From contig NZ_CP063397.1 in assembly GCF_021729845.1 (NCBI RefSeq), positions 2,308,001 to 2,372,000 on the forward strand: DNA of 64,000 nucleotides, written 5' to 3'. Made by a program: the position numbers and the translations under genes. Every line of letters starts with the position of its first letter. The stretch's first letter is position 1. The notes below the pieces were generated by a model, which ran no database searches, was not told the origin of the DNA, and worked only from the letters and a program-made list of their open reading frames with translations. Shown one piece after another: positions 18,228-26,935 of the stretch. Origin of the DNA: Rhizobium sp. SL42 (GTDB lineage: Bacteria; Pseudomonadota; Alphaproteobacteria; Rhizobiales; Rhizobiaceae).

Positions 18228-19253
18228 TCAGAGTTCCCCGCCGACATCGTAAGGCGTGGCGATCGCAACCCTCGATGGGGCGATCCTGAAATCGGCGGGC
18301 AGCATGCGGTGATAGGCGAGAACCATCTGGCAGGCGCTGCGGGCGTCCTGGCGCAAATCGTGATGGATGACGAAGGTCAGGTCGCCGTTCAAGAGCAGTT
18401 GGCGATTGTCGCTGTCGAGATCATGACCGGCAAATATGTCGCAATCGCGCTTCTGCTCGGCAAAGGCCTGTCGTATGGCGCGGTTGCCGCCACCTATGGA
18501 ATAGACCGCCCGGATGTCGGGATGGCTCTCCAGCGCATAGCGGACGATCGTCCGTGTCGTGCGATCGACGCCGAAACCCTCCGAGACCGTCACCGCCGAC
18601 AGCCAGGGAAACCGCTCCTTCAGGGCGCGGCGAAAGCCGCGCTCACGTTCTTCCTCGCCGGCGAAATGCGCGCTCGACAGGGCGACCAGGACCTTGCCCG
18701 GTAGCGGACCCGCCATGCGCCCGAGCAGATAGGCGGCGGTTGCGCCGGCGACATGGTTGTCCATGCCGACATAGCCGGTGCGCATTCCGGCCGGCAGGTC
18801 GGTGACCAGCGTCACCACCGGTATGCCAGCCTCGAGCAGCGATCCTGCCATGTCCGACATCGCCGGCGTTGCCGGCACTTTCAGCACCACGCCATGGCTG
18901 CCGCGTCGACGGATGGATTTGAGGATGGCGATCAGATCGCGCTCGTTCATAGTTTCGGCGACATGGAAGCGGGCTGAAAACGCGGCCGGCCGCATACCGG
19001 GAAGCTCCGCCTCGAAAGCGGCGCGCACGGCATTGGAAAAGCGCTGCGGCGTTTCCATCACGATATCGAGGACGAAGCGTCGGCCGGCCAGACCCGACTG
19101 CGCATATTGCCGGTCGAGTTCGGCAATGGCTGCGTCGATCCTCAGCCGGGTGGTCTGGCGTACGCCGGGCCGCTGATGCACGGCCCGATCGACGGTCGCC
19201 AGGCTGAGTCCCGCCTGGAAGGCAATGTCCTTCAACGGGTAGGGCGGTTTCAT
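18228..19253 (-). CDS. LacI-family transcriptional regulator
   Basis: The 341-residue regulator has an N-terminal LacI helix-turn-helix (PLKDIAFQAGLSLATVDRAV) with hinge region (TRLRIDAAIAELDRQYA), followed by a periplasmic-binding-protein-like sensor of the Peripla_BP_4 type (VVLKVPATP..., VVTLVTDLPAG..., GYVGMDNHVAGATAAYLLG, VYSIGGGNRAIRQAF). This form usually binds sugars or polyols. It is divergent from the PhyH-dioxygenase gene with 96 bases between starts, so it most likely controls that pair and itself. No clear LacI palindrome could be settled on in the intergenic segment. Confidence 0.9.
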   Translation of the reverse strand: MKPPYPLKDIAFQAGLSLATVDRAVHQRPGVRQTTRLRIDAAIAELDRQYAQSGLAGRRFVLDIVMETPQRFSNAVRAAFEAELPGMRPAAFSARFHVAETMNERDLIAILKSIRRRGSHGVVLKVPATPAMSDMAGSLLEAGIPVVTLVTDLPAGMRTGYVGMDNHVAGATAAYLLGRMAGPLPGKVLVALSSAHFAGEEERERGFRRALKERFPWLSAVTVSEGFGVDRTTRTIVRYALESHPDIRAVYSIGGGNRAIRQAFAEQKRDCDIFAGHDLDSDNRQLLLNGDLTFVIHHDLRQDARSACQMVLAYHRMLPADFRIAPSRVAIATPYDVGGEL

Positions 19254-19349
19254 CCTGCCTCCTGAGGTGTTTTTGAGGTGATCTGCGGCTATTCATGCGC
19301 GCGCCCTTGCCTAGGATCAAGTCCGGAAACACCAATGGGAGGAAATACA

Positions 19350-20543
19350 ATGGATGCGCAAACCCTTTCGAGCCGGCGCCGCGACAAGGTCTGGCTGAAC
19401 GCTGACAGCGGCCGGCTGGATCATTTCAGGGCGGATGTCGAAAAGACCACCGACCCGGCCGACTGGCCCTTTGCCGTCGGCGTCGAGAAAAATGTCCTGA
19501 TCTATGACGGGATCAAACTCCGCCAGATCAGTCGCGACCCGCAACTGCGCCGTGAACTGATGGCCGAATGGGTGGAGGCTTTTGCCACGGGACCGGGGGT
19601 GATCGTGATCAAGGGCGCGATGCCGGATCTGACCGTCGTCGATCGGGCCACCGAGGTCTTCGACGCGATCGTTCGCGACGAACGGGAAAAGGGCAAGGTT
19701 GCGGCCGACCATTTCGCCAAGGCCGGCGCCAATGACCGGATCTGGAATTCCCTGCAGAAGCACTGCCTGGCGGATCCCGAGAATTTTGCCAGCTACTATG
19801 CCTCCGAAGCCATTGCCATGGTGTCGCAGGCCTGGCTGGGCGCAGGCTATCAGATGACGGCACAGATGAACCGCGTCAATCCGGGCGGCGCGGCGCAGAA
19901 GGCGCACCGCGACTATCATCTCGGCTTCATGTCGCCGGCGCAGATGCAGGCCTATCCCGGACATATCCATGCGATCTCGCCGGTTCTCACGCTGCAGGGC
20001 GCCGTTGCCCATTGCGACATGCCGATCGAAAGCGGCCCGACGCTGTTCCTTCCCTATTCGCAGACCTTCTTCGAGGGATATCTTGCCTTCGGTCGGCCGG
20101 AGTTCCAGCACTATTTCGCCGAGCATCATGTGCAATTGCCGCTCGCCAAGGGCGACGCCGTCTTCTTCAACCCGGCCCTGATGCATGGCGCCGGCACCAA
20201 TGTCTCGACCGACATCTATCGCATGGCAAATCTCCTGCAGGTTTCGTCCGCCTTCGGCCGGGCAATGGAGACGGTCGATCGGGAGCGCATGTCGACGGCC
20301 GTCTATCCGGCCTTGCTGGAGGCGAAGAGGTCCGGGACGATGACGGCGCAGGATGTGGCCAATGCCATTGCCGCGACCGCCGAGGGTTATGCCTTCCCCA
20401 CCAATCTCGACAGTGATCCACCGGTCGGGGGGCTTGCGCCGAAGACCCAGGCTGCCATCATGGCCGAGGCGCTGGAGGCCGGGATGGATGCTGCAAGCTT
20501 CGCCGACGTGATCGAACGTCACGCCGACAAGCGCAGGGCATGA
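19350..20543 (+). CDS. Phytanoyl-CoA dioxygenase (PhyH) family protein
   Basis: The 397-residue protein resembles the Fe(II)/2-oxoglutarate dioxygenases of PF05721. The first metal pair is seen as H-R-D in AHRDYHLGF and the distal histidine in NPALMHGAGTN, followed by the 2-oxoglutarate-binding Arg region (IYRMANLLQ). Reaction would be hydroxylation of a small substrate; which one is unknown. ATG 19350 follows GGGAGGAAA at ideal spacing. The stop overlaps an ATG before the next gene, an SDR dehydrogenase, and a LacI regulator is divergent: the three form a small catabolic unit, perhaps oxidising a hydroxylated sugar-like compound (inference). Confidence 0.85.
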   Translation: MDAQTLSSRRRDKVWLNADSGRLDHFRADVEKTTDPADWPFAVGVEKNVLIYDGIKLRQISRDPQLRRELMAEWVEAFATGPGVIVIKGAMPDLTVVDRATEVFDAIVRDEREKGKVAADHFAKAGANDRIWNSLQKHCLADPENFASYYASEAIAMVSQAWLGAGYQMTAQMNRVNPGGAAQKAHRDYHLGFMSPAQMQAYPGHIHAISPVLTLQGAVAHCDMPIESGPTLFLPYSQTFFEGYLAFGRPEFQHYFAEHHVQLPLAKGDAVFFNPALMHGAGTNVSTDIYRMANLLQVSSAFGRAMETVDRERMSTAVYPALLEAKRSGTMTAQDVANAIAATAEGYAFPTNLDSDPPVGGLAPKTQAAIMAEALEAGMDAASFADVIERHADKRRA

Positions 20544-20551
20544 GGAGCATC

Positions 20552-21361
20552 ATGGGTAGAATGGATGGAAAATATGCGGTCGTCACCGGCGGCACGCAGG
20601 GACTGGGCGCGGAAGTCGCCCGGCTGTTTGCCGAACGCGGCGCAAGAGGCCTGACGATCTGCGGCCGCAGTGCCGACAAGGGGCAGGCCAAGGCGGCCGA
20701 AATCACCGATCGTTACGGGGTGCCGGTCGCCTTCATCGAAGCCGATCTCGGCCGGGTCGAGGATTGCCGCAAGGTGATCGCGGCGGCACATGCGCGTTTC
20801 GGGACGATCGATGCGTTGGTCAATGTCGCGGCGATCACCGATCGCGGCACGATCCTCGATACCGACCCGGACCTGTTCGACCGCATGTTCGCGATCAACA
20901 CACGGGCGCCCTTCTTCCTGATGCAGGATACGATCAAGGTGATGCGCGAGCATGGCACCGAAGGCACGATCGTCAACATCTCGTCGATGTCGGCGATGGC
21001 CGGCCAGCCCTTCATCGCCGCCTATTGCGCATCGAAGGGCGCACTCGACACGCTGACGCGCAATACCGCCTTTGCGCTGCTGAAGAACCGCATCAGGGTC
21101 AATGCACTCAATATTGGCTGGATGTCGAGCGACGGCGAGGATCGTATCCAGCGCGAATATCATGGCGCCGCCGAGGACTGGCTGGACAAGGCCGCGGCTG
21201 CGCAGCCGTTTGGACGCCTGGTCGATCCGGCCGAGGTGGCACGGGCCGTCGCCTATCTGTCATCGGCCGAATCCGGCCTGATGACCGGATCGACGATCAA
21301 TTTCGACCAGTCGATCTGGGGCGCCTATGAGGACAGCCCGCATCCCAGGCAGGCGCTTTAG
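20552..21361 (+). CDS. Short-chain dehydrogenase/reductase
   Basis: The 269-residue classical SDR has the cofactor turn TGGTQGLG near the start, NVAAITDRG in the NAG position, catalytic Ser in NISSMSAMAG and Y158-x3-K162 in AAYCASKGAL. The C-terminal MTGSTINFDQSIWG is usual. I chose ATG 20552 (GAGGAG five bases upstream); an earlier ATG at 20540 overlaps the PhyH stop (ATGA) and could serve as a coupled start. It follows the PhyH gene in one operon and ends at the terminator 21380-21407. Substrate not determinable. Confidence 0.9.
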   Translation: MGRMDGKYAVVTGGTQGLGAEVARLFAERGARGLTICGRSADKGQAKAAEITDRYGVPVAFIEADLGRVEDCRKVIAAAHARFGTIDALVNVAAITDRGTILDTDPDLFDRMFAINTRAPFFLMQDTIKVMREHGTEGTIVNISSMSAMAGQPFIAAYCASKGALDTLTRNTAFALLKNRIRVNALNIGWMSSDGEDRIQREYHGAAEDWLDKAAAAQPFGRLVDPAEVARAVAYLSSAESGLMTGSTINFDQSIWGAYEDSPHPRQAL

Positions 21362-21379
21362 ACACACCCTTGGCAAAAG

Positions 21380-21407
21380 AAAAAGCCCGCGGCAACGCGG
21401 GCTTTTT
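21380..21407. terminator. Bidirectional terminator between the SDR gene and gpt
   Basis: AAAAAGCCCGCG (21380-21391) pairs with CGCGGGCTTTTT (21396-21407) around GCAA. The symmetrical A and T tracts suit both converging genes. Confidence 0.9.
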
Positions 21408-21430
21408 CAGGATAGCACGATCAGCGGTTT

Positions 21431-21928
21431 TCAGCCCTTCGAGCCCTTGGCGATCGGCTCCTGGTAGGTGAAGCCCATGTCCCAGGGGAAATAGATCCAG
21501 GTGTCCTGCGAGACTTCGGTGACGAAGGTATCGATGGTCGGCACGCCCTTCGGCTTGGCATAGACGCAGGCGAAATGTGCCTTGGGCATCATCGCGCGCA
21601 CTTCAAGCGCCGTCTTGCCGGTGTCGGTCAGGTCGTCGACGACGAGCACGCCTGCGCCGCCATCGGTCATCAGTTCGGGCGTGATGCCCTTCAGGAGGTT
21701 CATTTCGCCCTGGTTGACATAGTCATGATAGGAGGCGACGCAGACCGTCTCGATCAGGCGGATATTGAGTTCGCGCGAGATGATCGCCGCCGGCACCAGG
21801 CCGCCGCGGGTGATGCAGACGATGGCACGGAACTCCTGGCCGAGACCGGCAAGGCGCCAGGCAAGCGCACGGGCATCGCGGTGGAACTGGTCCCAGGATA
21901 CGGGAAAGGCTTTATCGGGAAGAGACAT
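21431..21928 (-). CDS. gpt: Xanthine phosphoribosyltransferase
   Basis: The 165-residue protein is a purine salvage enzyme joining xanthine (and guanine) to PRPP. The PRPP-binding loop is [31 protein letters not shown] is the N-terminal conserved region and [12 protein letters not shown] lies near the base-binding hood. ATG 21928 gives the standard length for Gpt; the frame upstream to 22006 has no family likeness. Single gene, convergent with the SDR operon. Confidence 0.94.
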   Translation of the reverse strand: MSLPDKAFPVSWDQFHRDARALAWRLAGLGQEFRAIVCITRGGLVPAAIISRELNIRLIETVCVASYHDYVNQGEMNLLKGITPELMTDGGAGVLVVDDLTDTGKTALEVRAMMPKAHFACVYAKPKGVPTIDTFVTEVSQDTWIYFPWDMGFTYQEPIAKGSKG

Positions 21929-22209
21929 GTCGCAAGGCTCCGCAGACGAGGTTTTCGGGCGCCGGCATATACGGCGTTCAAAACCGGAGCCGGGGAGGCG
22001 TCGCATGTCGGGACAATACCCGAAATGCGTTTCGCGCGGCTTCGGTATCCGAAAACGGGAGCGGATCCGTTGCGGATGCCGCAGACATTTTCGGGATCCC
22101 GCGATACCGCGCGAATGCCGCCCTGATCGGGCACTGGTCTTTGGCCGCTGCTATTAGCCGGAATCCCTGCCGCATGGCAAGGCCCGGCCATGGTCCGCCG
22201 CCGTTGCGG

Positions 22210-23052
22210 TCAGCGCGACAGCAGCGTCAGTGCGGTCATCGAATCGAGCACCGTGCGGGTAACGCCGCCGAACAGCACTTCCCACCAGCGCTTGTTGCCG
22301 TAGGCGCCCATGACCAGCAGGTCGATTGAACTGTCCGACAGCCGGTTTTCAATCGCCATGGCTGGCGACAGTCCGCTTTGTTCGGACGTGGCAACGGTCA
22401 CCTTGACGCCGTGGCGGGCAAGGGTGGAGGCGATCTCGGCACCGGCGACGGCGGCCGTCTGGATGCTGTTTTCCGGTGGATCGACGCTGAACACCTCGAC
22501 CTCGTCGGCCGCCTTGAGGAAAGGCAGGGCATCGAAGGTGGCGCGCGCCGCTTCGCGCGAGCCGTTCCAGGCGACCATAACCCGCTTTATCGGCTTGGGA
22601 GCCTTGAGGATATGCGGCACCAGCAGCACCGGGCGGCCGCTCTCGAACAGGAAGCTTTCGAGCTCGGCGCGCGATTCCGACAGGAGCCCGTGTTCGCCCT
22701 GCGGCGCGACGACCAGATCGGTGGAGCGGGCGCTGTCGATCAGGGCGGCGGAATTGAGGCCCGCCGACGTGACGAAGCTGCGCCATTCATGCGACAGGCC
22801 CTCGCGCACCGCGATCGAGCGGAACAGCGCCTCGACGCTTTCTGTTTCCTGATGCGCCATGTCCTGCAGCGCCTGGATGGTGGCCGGATCGGGAATTTCC
22901 ATCGGCGCCACCAGCGGCACCATGGCAATCGCTTCGGCATGCGCGCCGATCACGTGTGACTGAAACTGGTTGGCGAGCGCCACCGCAAAATCGGTGACCT
23001 GCTTCGTCGTGTTCGGCGTGTCCAATATGGCAAGAAGTGTACGATAACCCAT
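22210..23052 (-). CDS. Universal stress protein with two Usp domains
   Basis: The 280-residue protein has an N-terminal Usp domain (YRTLLAILDTPNTTKQVTDFAVALA...) and a C-terminal one (IKRVMVAWNGSREAARAT... to the end). The second carries the nucleotide-binding pattern MGAYGNKRWWEVLFGGVTRTVL (G-x2-G-x9-G-T), so ATP binding is likely there; the first lacks it. Cytoplasmic; in other bacteria these proteins help survival under stress and starvation. GAGGAG stands before ATG 23052. Confidence 0.92.
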   Translation of the reverse strand: MGYRTLLAILDTPNTTKQVTDFAVALANQFQSHVIGAHAEAIAMVPLVAPMEIPDPATIQALQDMAHQETESVEALFRSIAVREGLSHEWRSFVTSAGLNSAALIDSARSTDLVVAPQGEHGLLSESRAELESFLFESGRPVLLVPHILKAPKPIKRVMVAWNGSREAARATFDALPFLKAADEVEVFSVDPPENSIQTAAVAGAEIASTLARHGVKVTVATSEQSGLSPAMAIENRLSDSSIDLLVMGAYGNKRWWEVLFGGVTRTVLDSMTALTLLSR

Positions 23053-23192
23053 GGTCGTCTCCTCACGCGGTCCTTATTCGATGTCCGCATGAAAAAACTA
23101 TGCTCGTCAAGGTGAAGTTCCGCTTTGACTTCGGTCAAGTGACAAGACGGAACCCGGTTTTTGTCCGCCCGCGGCGCCCGGTTCGGGTTCGG

Positions 23193-23978
23193 TCAGGCGA
23201 CCTCGCCGGTTCCGAGATCGCGCTTTGCCAATGCATCCTTCTCCGCCGCGATTTGCGCCACCATGATCGCGACATCGGCGGCGGCGGCATCCAGCGCCGT
23301 CGCGTCGCGGGCGCGCACCAGAAGCTCGGTCGAAAAGCGCTTGCCGTCGAATTGCGGATAGGAACCGATCGAGGTCAGCGGATGCGCTTTCTGGATCTGG
23401 CCGAGCAGCGTGCCGATATCGCCTTCGCCGAACGGGCAGACGATGGCGCGGGTCAGCACCTTGGTGCCGGTCGGCAGGCTGTCGACCACATGCGCGATCA
23501 TCGCCTGGAAGACCTGAGGCACGCCGGCCATGACATGGACATTGCCGATGATGAAACCGGGAGCGGTCGACACCGGATTGGGAATATGGCGGGCGCCCTG
23601 CGGCATGCGGGCCATGCGTTGCCGCGCTTCGGTGAAATCCATGTTGCGCGCCGCATACATGTTGCCGAGCAGCATCATCGCATCCGGATCATGCACGCAC
23701 GGCACGCCGAAGGCCCGGGAGACGCTGTCGGCGGTGATGTCGTCATGGGTCGGGCCGATACCGCCGGAGGTGAAGACATAGTCATAGCGCTGGCGCAGCG
23801 CATTGACCGCCTCGACGATGGCGTCTTCCTCGTCGGCGACGATCCGGACCTCTTTCAGGTCGATGCCGGCAACGGTCAGCAGATCGGCGAGATGGCCGAT
23901 ATTCTTGTCCTTGGTCCGGCCGGACAAAAGTTCGTCGCCGATGGCGAGCATGCCGGCGGTCTTGATCGTGGGGCTCAT
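23193..23978 (-). CDS. CinA/MoaB-like molybdopterin-binding domain protein
   Basis: The 261-residue protein is the N-terminal, MoCF-biosynthesis-like half of CinA: AGMLAIGDELLSGRTKDKN, VFTSGGIGPTHDDIT (the nucleotide/pterin loop) and VHVMAGVPQVFQAM are typical. The C-terminal deamidase (PncC) domain of full CinA is absent, so this is the short form, common in alphaproteobacteria, possibly an ADP-ribose pyrophosphatase-like enzyme. I chose ATG 23978, which follows AGGA and begins the conserved region. Confidence 0.88.
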   Translation of the reverse strand: MSPTIKTAGMLAIGDELLSGRTKDKNIGHLADLLTVAGIDLKEVRIVADEEDAIVEAVNALRQRYDYVFTSGGIGPTHDDITADSVSRAFGVPCVHDPDAMMLLGNMYAARNMDFTEARQRMARMPQGARHIPNPVSTAPGFIIGNVHVMAGVPQVFQAMIAHVVDSLPTGTKVLTRAIVCPFGEGDIGTLLGQIQKAHPLTSIGSYPQFDGKRFSTELLVRARDATALDAAAADVAIMVAQIAAEKDALAKRDLGTGEVA

Positions 23979-24252
23979 GCTAATCCTGTCAGTCTGGTGG
24001 GCGAAGATCCGGGACATGCCACCCGGGACGGGATGCGCTGTCTCGGGCAAGATTGTGCAAATCTAGCGCCATGTGAACGTTCTGAGAAGGGTCGGTGCAA
24101 TTTGAGTGAACACTGCGTTCCTATCGGCATGGCTGGTCAGCGTGGCGGATTGCGTTACATCAAGACCATCGAAACACCACGCGGCCTAAACGCCTTTCGG
24201 CATGGCCGCCAATGCACCCACAGTCCAACAACAGTCCAACAGGAGATACGTC

Positions 24253-24849
24253 ATGGCTAAGGTTCTGGTTCTCTACTATTCGTCCTACGGTCACATTGAA
24301 ACCATGGCTTATGCCGTTGCCGAAGGCGCCAAGTCGGCCGGCGCCGACGTCACCGTCAAGCGCGTTCCGGAACTGGTTCCGGAAGAGGTCGCCAAATCCT
24401 CGCATTTCAAGATGGACCAGAAGGCCGAAATTGCAACGGTGGACGAACTGGCAAGCTACGACGCGATCATCGTGGGCGCGGGCACCCGCTTCGGCACCGT
24501 CGCCTCGCAGATGCGCAATTTCTGGGACCAGACCGGTGGCCTGTGGTTCAACGGCAAGCTGGTCGGCAAGCTCGGCTCGACCTTCACCTCGTCGGCGACC
24601 CAGCATGGCGGCCAGGAATCAACCATTCTCGGCTTCATCCCGACCTTCCTCCATCACGGCATGGTCGTCGCGGGCCTGCCTTACGCCTTCCAGGGCCAGA
24701 TGGGCGTTGAAGCGGTCAAGGGTGGCTCGCCTTATGGCGCGTCGACGATCACCGATGGTGACGGCTCGCGCCAGCCTTCGGACATCGAACTCGAGGCCGC
24801 CAGGTACCAGGGGGCGCATGTTGCCAAGCTGGCCGCGAAGCTGGCCTGA
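24253..24849 (+). CDS. wrbA: NAD(P)H:quinone oxidoreductase, WrbA type
   Basis: The 198-residue flavodoxin-like protein has the FMN phosphate loop [11 protein letters not shown], then [22 protein letters not shown] and [13 protein letters not shown], all WrbA signatures. It reduces quinones by two electrons, avoiding semiquinone radicals, and is usually tetrameric in the cytoplasm. AGGAG precedes ATG 24253. It is monocistronic, ended by the terminator at 24871. Confidence 0.95.
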   Translation: MAKVLVLYYSSYGHIETMAYAVAEGAKSAGADVTVKRVPELVPEEVAKSSHFKMDQKAEIATVDELASYDAIIVGAGTRFGTVASQMRNFWDQTGGLWFNGKLVGKLGSTFTSSATQHGGQESTILGFIPTFLHHGMVVAGLPYAFQGQMGVEAVKGGSPYGASTITDGDGSRQPSDIELEAARYQGAHVAKLAAKLA

Positions 24850-24870
24850 TCATTGCCAACTCGATGCAGC

Positions 24871-24895
24871 AAGGGCGGGATTTTCCCGCCCTTTT
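24871..24895 (+). terminator. Rho-independent terminator after wrbA
   Basis: AAGGGCGGGA (24871-24880) pairs with TCCCGCCCTT (24884-24893) over a three-base loop and runs into TTTTT. Confidence 0.88.
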
Positions 24896-25003
24896 TCGTC
24901 GGCAGCGTCCCGATCGCTAAAATCCGACCGATTGGCTTCAGCACCGGTTAAACCCGATCTGCGATGGATGGCGGGCACAACATCGATATGAGGTGTCTTT
25001 GCC

Positions 25004-25264
25004 ATGGAACAGGAACGAAGAGACGTACCCCGCACCCGCGCGCTCAAGGCCGGTCGCGCCATACTGGATGGCGGCAATTCGACCTTTGACTGCATGGTGC
25101 GCAACCTGTCGCAAGCCGGCGCCAAGGTGCAGTTCGAATCGACGGCCGATATTCCCGCCGATTTCCGCCTGCGCTTTGAAGACGGCACCACCCATGACTG
25201 CCATGTACGCTGGCGAACGCCACGCGAACTGGGCGTCGAATTCACCGATCGCAAGATCAACTGA
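25004..25264 (+). CDS. PilZ-domain protein (short)
   Basis: The 86-residue protein is almost only a PilZ domain: an arginine-rich start (RRDVPRTRALKAGRA, giving the RxxxR-like element), the D/NxSxxG element as NLSQAGAKV, and the final strand VRWRTPRELGVEFT. PilZ domains bind cyclic-di-GMP and pass the signal to partner proteins. It is the first of three PilZ genes in the window and stands alone before tRNA-Leu. Confidence 0.88.
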   Translation: MEQERRDVPRTRALKAGRAILDGGNSTFDCMVRNLSQAGAKVQFESTADIPADFRLRFEDGTTHDCHVRWRTPRELGVEFTDRKIN

Positions 25265-25343
25265 CAAACACCGGGCCAGCGTACCGCGACGTGACCAACG
25301 ACCCTTGACGACAATCGTCAAGTGGATGAAACAGAGCGCAGTT

Positions 25344-25428
25344 GCGGGCGTGGCGAAACTGGTAGACGCAAGGGACTTAAAATCCCTCGGCCTCGGCTGT
25401 GCGGGTTCGACCCCCGCCGCCCGCACCA
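25344..25428 (+). tRNA. tRNA-Leu (anticodon TAA)
   Basis: An 85-base class II tRNA: acceptor GCGGGCG (25344-25350) pairs with CGCCCGC (25418-25424), discriminator A and encoded CCA follow. The anticodon stem-loop GGGA-CTTAAAA-TCCC gives anticodon TAA; a variable arm (CGGCCTCGGCTG) and T loop GTTCGACCC are present. The 3' 52 bases are overlapped by the end of the minus-strand MarR-GNAT gene. Confidence 0.96.
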
Positions 25429-26558
25429 ATGGCCGTATGCCTTGGCCTGACAAATTTCTGTTCCATCACCGCGTTCCCCCATTGCCGGCCCTGATATTCG
25501 TTCGCCAGCGCAAAGCCGTGTGCCTCATAGAGCTTGCGGGCCGCGTCGAGGCCGCGGAAGGTCCAGAGGTGCGTTTCCGTGAAATCGTGGTGGTCGACAA
25601 AGGCGAGGGCGGTCGAGAGTAGCCGGCGTCCAAGGCCGCTGCCGCGCAGGTCGTCATCGACGATGAACCAGCGCAGATGGGCGATGCGGCCGGCCATGCC
25701 CGTGCCATCGCCCATATTTTTAGCGGTTCCAGTGCCTGCGCCGGCGCGGTCATCCCCATCCGAATCTGTTTGGCCGTGCCTGTTCAGGTCTTCGCCGTCG
25801 ATTGCTATCGTGCCGACGATCTCGTCATGCGCGATGGCGGTCCAGACCTGGTTGCCGGGGCGGTCGAGGCGGGTGCAGAAGTCCGCCAAGCCAGTGGCCA
25901 CGATGGCTTCGAACGCCCGCCCGAAGCCGACGGTGCGGGCATAATAGCGCGCGTGCAGGTCGCAGCAGCGGCCGATCAGGCCCGGACGGTAGCCGGTGGC
26001 GATGCCGGCCTGTGGAAGGGAAGGCAGCGGCAATATTCCCGAATCGGGCGCCCGCAATGCGGTGGAATGGGGCGCGGCCAAGGGGACTGGCAAGGGCAGC
26101 GCCTCGGACACACGATCCAGCGGCACCTTCGACAGGGCGTCTGCATAGAGTTGCAGCCCCTGCAGGATCGTCCGGTCCTGTCCGGGCGCCAGTCGCGCTA
26201 GCGCGCCGCCGACCTGGCTGCGGGCAAAGGAATCGATCTGCGACAGTTTTGCCTTGCCAGCAGTGGTCAGCGAAATCCGCTTGGCGCGGGCGTCAGCCTC
26301 GTCAGTCTGTTCCGCGAGCAGGCCGGCCTGCACCAGCTTGCGCAACATCCGGCTGACACTGGACTTTTCCAGATCCAGCAGGCCGCGCAGGTCCTTCGCC
26401 GTCATATGCCCGGCATCGCCGATCTCGATCAGCGCATGAACGGCGGAAGGCGGCAGACCGCTTTCGGCGAGATCGTCACCGAGGAAACCGAGCTTGCGCA
26501 CCAGGTCCCTTGAGGCGGCGCGGATAGCCTTTACGGTCGCGGGCGTCGTGTCGGTCAT
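25377..26558 (-). CDS. MarR-type regulator fused to a GNAT acetyltransferase
   Basis: The 393-residue protein has an N-terminal MarR winged helix (GHMTAKDLRGLLDLEKSSVSRMLRKLVQAGLL, residues ~50-80) and a C-terminal GNAT domain (HLRWFIVDDDLRGSGLGRRLLSTAL, with the acetyl-CoA loop RGSGLG, and YEAHGFALANEY). A Gly/Asp-rich insertion (about GQTDSDGDDRAGAGTGTAK) interrupts the GNAT domain. ATG 26558 is chosen; a 17-bp palindrome lies just upstream (26574-26590), a likely autoregulatory operator. The last 17 codons run through tRNA-Leu on the opposite strand, giving a Gly/Arg-rich tail that no relative is expected to share. Confidence 0.88.
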   Translation of the reverse strand: MTDTTPATVKAIRAASRDLVRKLGFLGDDLAESGLPPSAVHALIEIGDAGHMTAKDLRGLLDLEKSSVSRMLRKLVQAGLLAEQTDEADARAKRISLTTAGKAKLSQIDSFARSQVGGALARLAPGQDRTILQGLQLYADALSKVPLDRVSEALPLPVPLAAPHSTALRAPDSGILPLPSLPQAGIATGYRPGLIGRCCDLHARYYARTVGFGRAFEAIVATGLADFCTRLDRPGNQVWTAIAHDEIVGTIAIDGEDLNRHGQTDSDGDDRAGAGTGTAKNMGDGTGMAGRIAHLRWFIVDDDLRGSGLGRRLLSTALAFVDHHDFTETHLWTFRGLDAARKLYEAHGFALANEYQGRQWGNAVMEQKFVRPRHTAIGAGGGGRTRTAEAEGF

Positions 26559-26573
26559 GCTTGTCGTCCATTT

Positions 26574-26590
26574 GGTTGAGTAATACAACC
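26574..26590. promoter_or_regulatory. Putative operator of the MarR-GNAT gene
   Basis: GGTTG-AGTAATA-CAACC, a perfect 5+5 bp inverted repeat within TTGGTTGAGTAATACAACCA, 15 bases upstream of ATG 26558. MarR proteins typically bind 16-20 bp palindromes at their own promoters. Confidence 0.6.
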
Positions 26591-26935
26591 ATATTGCCCG
26601 CCGCACTGCGTCCCTGCAAGTGGCCGAGGTGGAAAATCGACATTTGTCGGAACGGGTTCAGGGTCGTGGAGCCAGGGCACGCTTGACCGGCAAAGGCGAC
26701 TGGCGAGAGAATTCTGGCAGGGGTGTGCTGGCAAGAGTGACCCGATGGGCGGCAGAGGGGGCGGAAGCTACAGACAGGGATTTCCAAAGGCCGCTTGACG
26801 GGCCGCAGCCCTCCTGCCTGGGTATGACCCGACCTTACCGCGCTGGGGCACGACGCGGCGTATGGCAGAAGGGGTGGCTCTATTGCCCCACAACGACCAC
26901 GCCCTGCCATGGGACGGCACCAATGGTTGGCCGTG
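26591..26935. other. Intergenic stretch without recognisable gene
   Basis: About 345 bases between the MarR-GNAT promoter and the end of the minus-strand gene at 26936. Short frames here lack ribosome sites and family likeness. No terminator with a T run was found for the minus-strand gene. Confidence 0.4.

Noticed and set aside
25344..25428. tRNA-Leu as integration site of a genomic island
   Set aside because: No integrase, no direct repeat of the tRNA 3' end and no cluster of foreign genes was found around it.
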